Positions 1 through 5,217 of a stretch of DNA of 7,993 bases are shown here, one piece after another; the stretch's first letter is position 1, and the number at the start of each line of letters is the position of its first letter. A model generated the notes under the pieces. It saw nothing but the letters and a program-made list of their open reading frames with translations. It was not told the DNA's origin and ran no database searches. Origin of the DNA: Actinomycetota bacterium (GTDB lineage: Bacteria; Actinomycetota; Humimicrobiia; Humimicrobiales; Humimicrobiaceae). Made by a program: the position numbers and the translations under genes. The DNA lies in assembly GCA_023379515.1 (NCBI GenBank), contig JAMCQQ010000133.1, forward strand, positions 1 through 7,993, written 5' to 3'.

Positions 1-91
1 CTAATTCTATAAAAGAATCAAATTTTTTTAAAAGATTTCCTTCGATCGAGACTCCGAATCTCAATAAAGAATCTTCTTCTTTTTTTGCCAT
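1..91 (-). CDS. nikR: NikR-type nickel-responsive transcriptional regulator, N-terminal part (runs off the left edge)
   Basis: Reading the minus strand from the ATG at 91-89 gives 30 codons without a stop up to the window edge. The peptide begins MAKKEEDSLL, followed by RFGVSIEGNLLKKFDSFIE. This is the beta-strand plus first helix of the NikR ribbon-helix-helix domain; family members typically read (V/I)RFGVS(I/L)..LL..FD..I. By family knowledge the strand residues at R11, G13 and S15 face DNA, and a C-terminal ACT-like domain outside this window binds nickel. NikR represses nickel-uptake genes when nickel is plentiful. It is divergent from an ECF nickel/cobalt importer, the classical arrangement for a repressor and its target. 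No strong Shine-Dalgarno is visible before this ATG. Only about a fifth of a usual ~140-residue NikR is seen; another CopG/Arc-type regulator is the alternative, but the RFGVS strand favours NikR. Confidence 0.8.
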   Translation of the reverse strand, partial: MAKKEEDSLLRFGVSIEGNLLKKFDSFIEL

Positions 92-149
92 CGTTTTGCT
101 TTTTTACTAAAGTTTTGTAAAAAATCTTGAATAAATTAAAAAAACAATT

Positions 150-175
150 ATGACAGCTTATCCTTAGATGGTCAT
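150..175. promoter_or_regulatory. Candidate NikR operator, ATGAC-N16-GTCAT
   Basis: A perfect five-base inverted repeat, ATGAC at 150-154 and GTCAT at 171-175, is separated by exactly 16 bases. The known E. coli NikR operator is GTATGA-N16-TCATAC, so both the core (ATGA/TCAT) and the roughly two-helical-turn spacing resemble it. The site is 59 bases upstream of the nikR start codon on the minus strand, where autoregulation would be expected. Five-base half sites can arise by chance in AT-rich DNA, so this is a motif match supported by context, not proof. Confidence 0.4.
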
Positions 176-303
176 CCGATTTCCAACAAAGCTATATATT
201 ACTGCCTATCATAATTTATATTGTTAATTATCCCTATAACTAATTACCAATCTATTAATACGTTTATATTAATAGAGTTTTGCATGCTAAGTCAAATACA
301 ATA

Positions 304-329
304 ATCAAATATAAAAATCAAATATAAAA
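304..329. repeat. Tandem perfect 13-base repeat (two copies)
   Basis: ATCAAATATAAAA occurs twice back to back (304-316, 317-329). It lies in the middle of the nikR-cbiM gap, about 50 bases upstream of the promoter-proximal palindromes. The repeat is directly visible. It could be replication slippage in AT-rich DNA or a bent, UP-element-like stretch; nothing in the sequence decides between these. Confidence 0.7.
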
Positions 330-377
330 AATTTCTTTAAAAAATTTTAAAAGACTTCTTGAGACTTTTTAAAAATC

Positions 378-404
378 GTGTTACTTTTATAGAATTAGTA
401 TTAC
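378..404. promoter_or_regulatory. Candidate NikR operator upstream of cbiM, GTGTTAC-N13-GTATTAC
   Basis: GTGTTAC at 378-384 is followed after 13 bases by GTATTAC at 398-404. Comparative work on nickel regulons in non-enteric prokaryotes describes a NikR consensus of the form GTGTTAC-N13/14-GTAACAC. The left half here is an exact match and the right half matches 5 of 7 positions with permitted spacing. The site ends one base before a TATAAT box at 405-410, so a bound repressor would cover the core promoter of the cbiM operon. The imperfect right half is the main weakness. Confidence 0.45.
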
Positions 405-414
405 TATAATACTA
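396..414 (+). promoter_or_regulatory. Consensus -10 box embedded in a 19-base palindrome
   Basis: TATAAT at 405-410 is a perfect -10 hexamer. It lies inside an 8-base perfect inverted repeat with a 3-base centre, TAGTATTA (396-403), CTA, TAATACTA (407-414). A good -35 at the usual distance is not obvious (TTACTT at 381-386 is weak), as expected for an activator-dependent or strongly regulated promoter. Transcription from here would begin near 417 and leave a leader of about 105 bases before cbiM. The palindrome could be an operator in its own right or a coincidence of AT-rich sequence. Confidence 0.4.
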
Positions 415-423
415 TAGGGCTTT

Positions 424-454
424 AAAATTGCAATAATTGTGATTCTGCAATTTT
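424..454 (+). other. Nine-base-pair hairpin in the cbiM 5' leader
   Basis: AAAATTGCA (424-432) and TGCAATTTT (446-454) are perfect reverse complements around a 13-base loop. If transcription starts near 417 this hairpin forms at the very 5' end of the operon mRNA, where it may stabilise the transcript. The only T run is inside the stem's 3' arm, so it is a poor terminator. It may equally act at DNA level as a further operator. Confidence 0.45.
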
Positions 455-456
455 CC

Positions 457-500
457 GATAACCAGTTATCTATTATCCAGGTATTTTATTACAGGTATTT
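457..500. repeat. Short palindrome and direct repeat in the cbiM leader
   Basis: GATAAC (457-462) and GTTATC (465-470) form a perfect inverted repeat around CA. Immediately downstream, CAGGTATTT occurs twice with a 14-base period (478-486, 492-500). Both are directly visible. They lie between the leader hairpin and the cbiM ribosome-binding site, so they could affect leader folding or bind a regulator; no function can be assigned. Confidence 0.5.
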
Positions 501-523
501 AATTATTTTTAAGGAGCAGAGGC

Positions 524-1165
524 ATGCATATCCCGGATGGTTTTATAGATCTGAAAACTGCTGTAACAACAGGAGTAATATCCGCAGGGGGCGTTGCATT
601 ATCAATTTATAAAATAAAGAAAATATTTAAGGCAAAAGTAGTAGTGTTGATGGGGATGATGGCCGCTTTGATTTTTGCGCTTCAGATGATAAATTTTACA
701 ATACCGGGCGGAACCTCTGGCCATCTTCTCGGAGGTGCGCTTGTTGCCATAACTCTTGGTCCTTATGCAGGAGTGCTTGTACTTACTGTGGTCCTGGTGG
801 TGCAGGCACTGGTTTTCATGGATGGCGGTGTGATCGCAATTGGAGCCAATGTCTTTAATTTGGCAATCAGTGGAGTATTTAGCGCATTTCTTATTTATTT
901 GCTGCTGACAAAAATATCAAAATCAAAAGCAATGTTTTATGCTGTTGCAGCAATCGCTTCCTGGTTTTCAGTTGTTTTTGCATCTTTTCTTGCAGCTCTT
1001 GAACTTGCACTTTCGGGCACATATGCGATTGCAATAACTTTAAAGGCTATGATACTGGTGCATATGATAATAGGTGTTGGCGAAGCTTTAATAACTGCCG
1101 CAATCATTGCATTCATTGACAGAATCAGACCCGATCTTATATTGACAAGGGCAAATGTTTTTTGA
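524..1165 (+). CDS. cbiM: CbiM/NikM, substrate-capture component of an ECF nickel/cobalt importer
   Basis: This is the integral-membrane S component that binds Ni2+ or Co2+ and delivers it to the CbiQ-CbiO energising module. The protein (213 aa) begins MHIPDGF, the invariant N terminus of the family: the free amino group and His2 are metal ligands. His67 in GTSGHLLGG matches the conserved third-ligand region, and the family blocks VQALVFMDGG (93-102), GANVFN (107-112) and HMIIGVGEA (180-188) are all present. Several hydrophobic helices span the rest. The start is fixed by the MHIPDG motif and by AAGGAG at 511-516. Its stop overlaps the ribosome site of the next gene. Sequence alone does not separate nickel from cobalt; the adjacent nikR and the PDGLE partner favour nickel. 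Confidence 0.93.
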   Translation: MHIPDGFIDLKTAVTTGVISAGGVALSIYKIKKIFKAKVVVLMGMMAALIFALQMINFTIPGGTSGHLLGGALVAITLGPYAGVLVLTVVLVVQALVFMDGGVIAIGANVFNLAISGVFSAFLIYLLLTKISKSKAMFYAVAAIASWFSVVFASFLAALELALSGTYAIAITLKAMILVHMIIGVGEALITAAIIAFIDRIRPDLILTRANVF

Positions 1166-1179
1166 AGGAGATATTAATA

Positions 1180-1527
1180 ATGGTTAAAGTTAAACTTTCT
1201 GACAAGAACATAATAATTGCGGCAGTTACGATAGTTGTAATTTCGCTGTTACTTGCAGCTTTTTTATCTCCATTTGCCTCAAATTTGCCAGACGGATTGG
1301 AAAAAGTGGCTCAAAAGTTTGGATTTGCAGAAAAAGCGACGCAGACTATAAACAGCAAGTTTTTTGTCATAAAGGATTATTCTGTTTCATTTACTGATAA
1401 TGAATTCTGGAAAGGTGCCCTAGCGGGTTTATTCGGAGTGTCTATTGTGCTTGCAGTTTTTGGAATTATTTTTTTAATTTATAAAATTTTACAAATCAGC
1501 AGGAGCAGAACCCGGGGATCAAGATGA
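1180..1527 (+). CDS. PDGLE-domain small membrane subunit of the nickel/cobalt ECF transporter (NikN type)
   Basis: This 115-residue protein has two membrane helices, at about residues 9-29 and 75-103. Just after the first helix is the signature PDGLEKVAQKFGF, the PDGLE domain of NikN and of fused NikMN proteins. By family knowledge the small subunit works with CbiM/NikM and is needed for metal uptake. A TTG at 1162 in the same frame would give 121 residues, but I chose ATG 1180 because AAGGAG at 1165-1170 lies 9 bases upstream and the extra residues have no family match. It follows cbiM by 14 bases and precedes cbiQ, the usual M-N-Q-O gene order. In many genomes this domain is fused to CbiM; here it is separate. 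Confidence 0.85.
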   Translation: MVKVKLSDKNIIIAAVTIVVISLLLAAFLSPFASNLPDGLEKVAQKFGFAEKATQTINSKFFVIKDYSVSFTDNEFWKGALAGLFGVSIVLAVFGIIFLIYKILQISRSRTRGSR

Positions 1528-1531
1528 TGTG

Positions 1532-2296
1532 ATGCCAATGAGCACAGGGGAAAGTATTACTATTTCACCAAGATTTAAATTAATTCTATCGTTAGCCTTG
1601 ATATTGCTGATAACAAGTGCCGGCAAAAGTAATTTTGTTTCACTTATGCTGTATTCTATTTTAAGTATTTTGATCTGCCTGCTGTTTAAGCCCGCACCGG
1701 TGCCGCTGTTAAAAAGGGTTTTTGTGGTTTTTTTATTTCCGCTTTCTATTGCGATATTCATACCTTTTACCAGCAAAGGCATGGAAATATTTAATATTGA
1801 TTTCCGGTTTTTGCATATAGGGATAACAGATAATGGTCTGGCGATTTTTCTTATAACGACAGTCAAGTCTTTTTTATCAATTTTGATTCTTGCTTCTCTT
1901 ATCGTTTCAACCTCGGACATGGAATTGTTGAATGGTTTAAAAGAAATTTATTTTCCAAAGATAATGATTTCACTGATTTTTTTCATGTACAGGTATCTTT
2001 TTTTGATAAGGGATCAGTCAAGAATTGGCCAGCTTGCAATTCAAAGCCGCACATTTCAGAAATCATATAAAAATGTAAATAAAAGGCTTGTGTTTTTAGC
2101 CGGCAGTCTTTTTATCAAGTCTTTTGACAGGGCTGAAAACATTTATAAGTCCATGGAAAGCAGGGGATTTGAAGGCAGCTTTTACTTTGCCGGGACTAAA
2201 ACCAAGATTGCAGCATCAAATATAATTATAACATCTGTTTTTCTTGCAGCAGCTACGGCAATAAAGATTTTGGAAATTTTAAAAATAATACATTAA
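1532..2296 (+). CDS. cbiQ: CbiQ/NikQ, transmembrane T component of the ECF transporter
   Basis: This is the energy-coupling membrane scaffold that links the ATPase to the metal-binding CbiM. The ~254-residue protein has hydrophobic helices in its first half and a cytoplasmic coupling region containing the family landmarks. These are a first motif MYRYLFLIRDQSR...AIQSR (about 152-173), where the usual Ala-Arg-Gly is degenerate, and a second motif RAENIYKSMESRGFEG (about 200-215), the typical helix that docks into CbiO. A last hydrophobic helix closes the protein. The start is uncertain: GTG 1529, ATG 1532 and ATG 1538 are all in frame and none has a well-spaced Shine-Dalgarno. The 4-base gap after the previous stop suggests translational coupling. 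It ends one base before the cbiO start. Confidence 0.9.
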   Translation: MPMSTGESITISPRFKLILSLALILLITSAGKSNFVSLMLYSILSILICLLFKPAPVPLLKRVFVVFLFPLSIAIFIPFTSKGMEIFNIDFRFLHIGITDNGLAIFLITTVKSFLSILILASLIVSTSDMELLNGLKEIYFPKIMISLIFFMYRYLFLIRDQSRIGQLAIQSRTFQKSYKNVNKRLVFLAGSLFIKSFDRAENIYKSMESRGFEGSFYFAGTKTKIAASNIIITSVFLAAATAIKILEILKIIH

Positions 2297-2297
2297 T

Positions 2298-3158
2298 TTG
2301 GAAAGAAAAATAAATTTGGAAAATAAGATAAAAATAGAAATAAGTAATTTAAGTTTTGAATATCCTTCAGCCAGGAAAATAAGCAGCTTTGACCAAAGTA
2401 TGAAAGGATTCAAGGAAGTCCTGCACGAAATCAGCTTTATTGTTTCCGAAGGTGAAAAAGTTTCTCTGATAGGTCCGAATGGAGCCGGAAAGTCAACCTT
2501 GCTTTTAAACATTGCCGGCCTGCAGGAAAGCAAAAATCGAAAAGGCATGATAAAAATAGGCGGGACAGAATTAAATGATAAGAATATTTATGGAATCAGA
2601 GAAAAAATTGGTTTTGTATTCCAGGATCCAAACGATCAGCTTTTTTCTACTTCCGTTTTTGACGATGTAGCATTTGGCCTTATTAATTACCTGAATAAAA
2701 AAAGAGATCCAAGGGCAAAGGATATCAAATTCATTGAAAGAATGGTCAGAGAAAGCCTTACAAAAGTTAATCTTAAAAATGTTGAAAGTGAAATGCCTTA
2801 TTTCTTAAGTTTTGGAGAAAAGAAGCTTGCTGCACTTGCTACGGTGCTATCCTATGATCCTGAAATTCTTATTCTTGATGAGCCCTCAAGCAATCTTGAT
2901 CCTTCAAACAGGGACAACTTCATAGAACTTTTAAAACAGTTTGATAAAACTATAATTGCAGCAACACATGATCTGGATCTTGCTTATGATTTTTCGAAAA
3001 GAGCGATAGTCTTGAATAGGGGGAGGATAGTCTTTGATGGAAATGCCAGAGAAGTGCTGAAAGATAAGGATTTCTTAAGCGCAAATAATCTGGCACTGCC
3101 GCTGAGGTTCAGGAAATATAATGGTTCGGCAACCACTACCATCACTAATCAAGTGTAA
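2298..3158 (+). CDS. cbiO: CbiO/NikO, ATP-binding subunit of the ECF nickel/cobalt transporter
   Basis: This cytoplasmic ATPase powers metal uptake through CbiQ and CbiM. All ABC ATPase motifs are present: Walker A GPNGAGKST (59-67), Q-loop VFQDPNDQLF (107-116, the ECF-typical form), signature LSFGEKK (170-176), Walker B ILILDEP (190-196) with catalytic Glu195, D-loop SNLD, and switch His224. LSFGEKK in place of LSGGQ is common in CbiO/NikO. Between the first beta strand and Walker A there is a run of roughly a dozen extra residues (SARKISSFDQSM, 24-35) beyond the usual YPDG-type turn. No ATG occurs before codon 35, so translation probably starts at TTG 2298 (or TTG 2316), coupled to the cbiQ stop one base upstream. 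The last 14 bases overlap the convergent protease gene. Confidence 0.93.
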   Translation: MERKINLENKIKIEISNLSFEYPSARKISSFDQSMKGFKEVLHEISFIVSEGEKVSLIGPNGAGKSTLLLNIAGLQESKNRKGMIKIGGTELNDKNIYGIREKIGFVFQDPNDQLFSTSVFDDVAFGLINYLNKKRDPRAKDIKFIERMVRESLTKVNLKNVESEMPYFLSFGEKKLAALATVLSYDPEILILDEPSSNLDPSNRDNFIELLKQFDKTIIAATHDLDLAYDFSKRAIVLNRGRIVFDGNAREVLKDKDFLSANNLALPLRFRKYNGSATTTITNQV

Positions 3159-4365
3159 GGTTTATACTGTTGATTCTTTCCATTATAGGAGGATGAGAAA
3201 AAATTAAATATTTGAGAAGGTTATCGGGTTTGACGCTGGCTAAATTGGACCTTGCAAGTTTTTCAAGCATCACTATCTGAGTTTGCGGGTCTGCGGTCAG
3301 CTCCAGAGCAGTTCTGTCAGCCTGTACTTCAAAATACCTTGAAACAAAATTTTGCAGAGGCATTGTGACATAAGTTATCAGAGTAGATAAAACAAAAAGG
3401 ACCAGGACTAATTTTACGCTATTGTTAAGCCATAATCCGGACTTCAGCAAATACAGAATAAAAAAAAGAATTATTATACCTGCGGCTTCCATGATTAAAT
3501 TTTTTATCATGTGTTTATTTTTCCAATGTCCTACTTCATGAGCTATAATAGAAAGCACTTCTTTTTTAGTATATTGGTTGAGCATGTTATCATAGATTAC
3601 TATCCTTTCAGTTTTTCCAATACCGGTAAAATAAGCATTCACCTTTTTTGTTTTTTTACTTGCGTCTGCGACAAGTATGCTGCCTATATTAACACCGGCT
3701 TTTTCAGTAATTTTTATTATCTCGTTTGTCAGTTGCTTATCCTCAAGAACAGAAAATTTATAAAATAAAGGGTCTATGATAACCGGGGAAATAAAACTTG
3801 AAATGACAGCAAAGAGAATAAATAATGATGCAGCCGCTATCCACCAGTGCTTCGGCAGATAGATTATTAAAGCATAAACAGTCGTTAATCCTACGGTATT
3901 GATTATAAGAGACAGGCCTCTTTCCTTTAATATATCAATAAACCAGGAGGAGAGCGTCTGATTGGAGAGACCAAATCTATGGCTAAGCACAAATTCTCTG
4001 TAATATTGAAGAGGCAGGACAATTAAAAATAAAATCATAATGAAAAGCGCAAATAGTGCAGATGCCGATATTATGGGAATTTTATTACTGGTATAAGAAT
4101 TCCTCCAGAATATATAAATTATTCCTGCCATGAAAACCCAGGTTAAAAACTTTTCAGCAATTGAAATCAGGAGAGCCGCTTTATTATAGTTTGTTGCTCT
4201 GGCAAGAAAAGTGCTGTCAAAATATTTTAAAACATCCCTGCTTTCAGGGGCCCTGCTCAAAAGCGCTGCAATAAGAAGAGTTATAAGCATGACCAGTGCA
4301 AGTATTCCTGCAAGAATCGGGAAATTAATTGCCCATCCAAAATTATTCATTGACTTTCTTGTCAT
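3145..4365 (-). CDS. M48 (Ste24/CAAX protease 1-like) membrane zinc metalloprotease
   Basis: This 406-residue protein is a polytopic membrane protease of family M48A. The zinc site is HEVGH (276-280) followed by WKNKH; the third ligand is Glu346 in FEVQADRTA. Other family blocks are HRFGLSNQT (129-137), DPLFYKFSVLED (198-209), KVNAYFTGIGKTERI (241-255) and the terminal SHPPIMERI (390-398). Hydrophobic helices lie at about 15-37, 71-87, 98-120, 152-170, 174-192, 290-308 and 316-335. Bacterial members are thought to act in membrane-protein quality control, not prenyl processing; the substrate is unknown. The start at 4365 is nearly leaderless relative to the likely promoter; ATG 4350 (residue 6), with a weak AAGAAAG upstream, is an alternative. 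It is convergent with the metal operon and no functional link is evident. Confidence 0.93.
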   Translation of the reverse strand: MTRKSMNNFGWAINFPILAGILALVMLITLLIAALLSRAPESRDVLKYFDSTFLARATNYNKAALLISIAEKFLTWVFMAGIIYIFWRNSYTSNKIPIISASALFALFIMILFLIVLPLQYYREFVLSHRFGLSNQTLSSWFIDILKERGLSLIINTVGLTTVYALIIYLPKHWWIAAASLFILFAVISSFISPVIIDPLFYKFSVLEDKQLTNEIIKITEKAGVNIGSILVADASKKTKKVNAYFTGIGKTERIVIYDNMLNQYTKKEVLSIIAHEVGHWKNKHMIKNLIMEAAGIIILFFILYLLKSGLWLNNSVKLVLVLFVLSTLITYVTMPLQNFVSRYFEVQADRTALELTADPQTQIVMLEKLARSNLASVKPDNLLKYLIFSHPPIMERINSINLTLD

Positions 4366-4373
4366 AATATTAA

Positions 4374-4401
4374 TTTATACAAAAACTATTAAAATAACCA
4401 A
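4374..4401 (-). promoter_or_regulatory. Candidate promoter for the M48 protease gene
   Basis: On the minus strand TTGGTT (4401-4396), a 16-base spacer and TATAAA (4379-4374) form a plausible sigma-70 type promoter. Transcription would begin around 4367, only a few bases before the first ATG at 4365. This implies either a leaderless mRNA or use of the second ATG at 4350. The -35 matches the consensus at only its first three positions. Confidence 0.4.
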
Positions 4402-4570
4402 CACCAAGTTCTCATATATTATAAATAGAACAGTGTAAAAAAGAAAATCAGAAATTTAACAGGGGGATTAACTAATAATTATTAAAACATTTCAATTTGT
4501 GTTATTATTTCTTTTTTGACTTTAGTATTTCCGGAATATTTTTTTATCTTTATATAGGTTAACAGTACAA

Positions 4571-4657
4571 ATGAAAACCGCTGTTGTGTCTGAAAACAAC
4601 TACAAAGTATACTCTTACCGTTGGGTTGTGCTGGGTGTATCCACTTCCTTCTCATAA
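4571..4657 (+). pseudogene. Remnant of a transporter N terminus, probably major facilitator superfamily
   Basis: ATG 4571 opens a 28-residue frame beginning MKTAVVSENNYKVYSYRWVV, then LGV, then a few unrelated residues and TAA at 4655. The YRWVVLGV segment, a positively charged turn leading into a hydrophobic helix, is how many major-facilitator transporters begin. The hydrophobic helix is cut after about three residues, and the following DNA codes for a TIM-barrel enzyme in another frame. I read this as the 5' stub of a transporter gene left by a deletion. The family call rests on a short match and is tentative. The upstream 4440-4570 stretch shows no clear ribosome site or promoter. Confidence 0.4.
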
Positions 4658-5111
4658 AGTTCAATATGGTTTAATGGCAGATTCTTCTTTTGCTGTCTGT
4701 TCAGGTGCTGATGGAGTTGTTATATCTCATTTGTTAGGTTATGGGGATGATGTGGAGATAAATAGCTTTGATAATCTCTGTAAAACAGTAAGATAGTGCT
4801 GGGATGAAGAGCTACCTGTATTTGTTCATCTTTATCCATTTGGGCCACAAGTAACAGAAGATCGTTTCAGTACAGCAGTAGAAATGGGTGTAAGTATGGG
4901 AATCGAAGCTGGCGTTGATGCTATTTTTATTCCTGAAGTTAGTATAAAGACTTATAAAAATATTGCAAAATTTTGTTCAATTCCTTTTTTTATTTGGGCT
5001 AGAAACCCTATGGTTTCAGCTAATAATTTTTTAGATACTACTAAACACGGAGTCAAGGGATTTGTATTTGGAAAAATATTTGACTTTTTAATTATTTTTG
5101 ATAACATTTAA
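4641..5111 (+). pseudogene. Decayed DhnA/LsrF-like class I aldolase (C-terminal part, internal TAG)
   Basis: One frame runs to the TAA at 5109-5111 with a single in-frame TAG at 4794-4796. It encodes landmarks of the DhnA-type (fructose-bisphosphate aldolase class I/LsrF) TIM barrel in order: SGADGVVISH, then NLCKTV, the stop, EELPVFVHLYPFG, GIEAGVDAIFIPE, CSIPFFIWARNP and HGVKGFVFGKIFD. Roughly the first 100 residues expected of the family are absent and a transporter start is joined instead. The usual Schiff-base lysine position (IVKTxY in relatives) appears to be Phe in DAIFIPE, and the tail is shorter than usual. The isocitrate lyase/PEP-mutase family also has an 'AIFIPE'-like strand and is a weaker alternative. 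TAG is the normal stop of the M48 gene, so recoding of this TAG is unlikely. Confidence 0.6.
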
Positions 5112-5121
5112 TAATTAATGA

Positions 5122-5145
5122 AACAGGTTACAGTAACAGGTTACA
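5122..5145. promoter_or_regulatory. Repeat-palindrome element upstream of the glycosidase
   Basis: AACAGGTTACA occurs twice with a 13-base period (5122-5132, 5135-5145). Between and across the copies lies the palindrome GTTAC-A-GTAAC (5127-5137). It sits 73 bases before the hydrolase start codon, where an operator for a sugar-responsive regulator would be expected. A related string, GGTTAACAGTA, occurs at 4558-4568 just before the transporter stub. The repeats are visible; the regulatory role is inferred. Confidence 0.4.
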
Positions 5146-5217
5146 TTTTTAAACCTTTATTTACAGTTTGAAGGTCATCAAAAAAGTATTTATCAAATAA
5201 AGGATGATGTAAGAGAT

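Larger units (their letters stand above)
92..523. other. Divergent regulatory region between nikR and the cbiM operon
   Basis: This 432-base gap is very AT-rich and I find no credible protein gene in it. It holds the start-side regulation of two divergent transcription units. A candidate NikR operator lies near nikR (150-175). Two copies of TATTAATA lie 14 bases apart (253-260 and 267-274), followed by a tandem 13-base repeat (304-329). A cluster of palindromes and a -10 box lie in the 145 bases before cbiM (378-470), and a short direct repeat CAGGTATTT occurs twice (478-486, 492-500). A consensus AAGGAG ribosome site at 511-516 sits 7 bases before the cbiM ATG. I looked for a cobalamin riboswitch (B12 box) and for a NiCo riboswitch and saw neither. 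Confidence 0.7.

Noticed and set aside
417..523. Cobalamin or NiCo riboswitch in the cbiM leader
   Set aside because: No B12 box and none of the conserved G-rich junction segments of the NiCo class are visible, and the leader is too short for a full cobalamin riboswitch.
1162..1179. TTG 1162 as start of the PDGLE subunit
   Set aside because: The codon overlaps the cbiM stop with no upstream ribosome site, whereas ATG 1180 has a well-placed AAGGAG.
1519..1920. 133-residue open frame on the minus strand opposite cbiQ
   Set aside because: It is antisense to a well-supported CbiQ and shows no family motif or ribosome site; a shadow frame.
2279..2548. 89-residue minus-strand frame opposite the start of cbiO
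   Set aside because: It lies antisense to the Walker A region of a clear ABC ATPase and has no protein-family character.
3122..3135. TGGTT-CGGC-AACCA hairpin near the cbiO/protease overlap as a bidirectional terminator
   Set aside because: Only five base pairs, inside both coding ends, with no T run on either strand.
4482..4664. 60-residue minus-strand frame across the transporter/aldolase junction
   Set aside because: No recognisable motif; it overlaps the chimeric relic, whose plus-strand frames have family similarity.
5118..5171. 17-codon ORF MKQVTVTGYIFKPLFTV between the aldolase relic and the glycosidase
   Set aside because: No ribosome-binding site; it lies over the repeat-palindrome element, which explains its sequence better.
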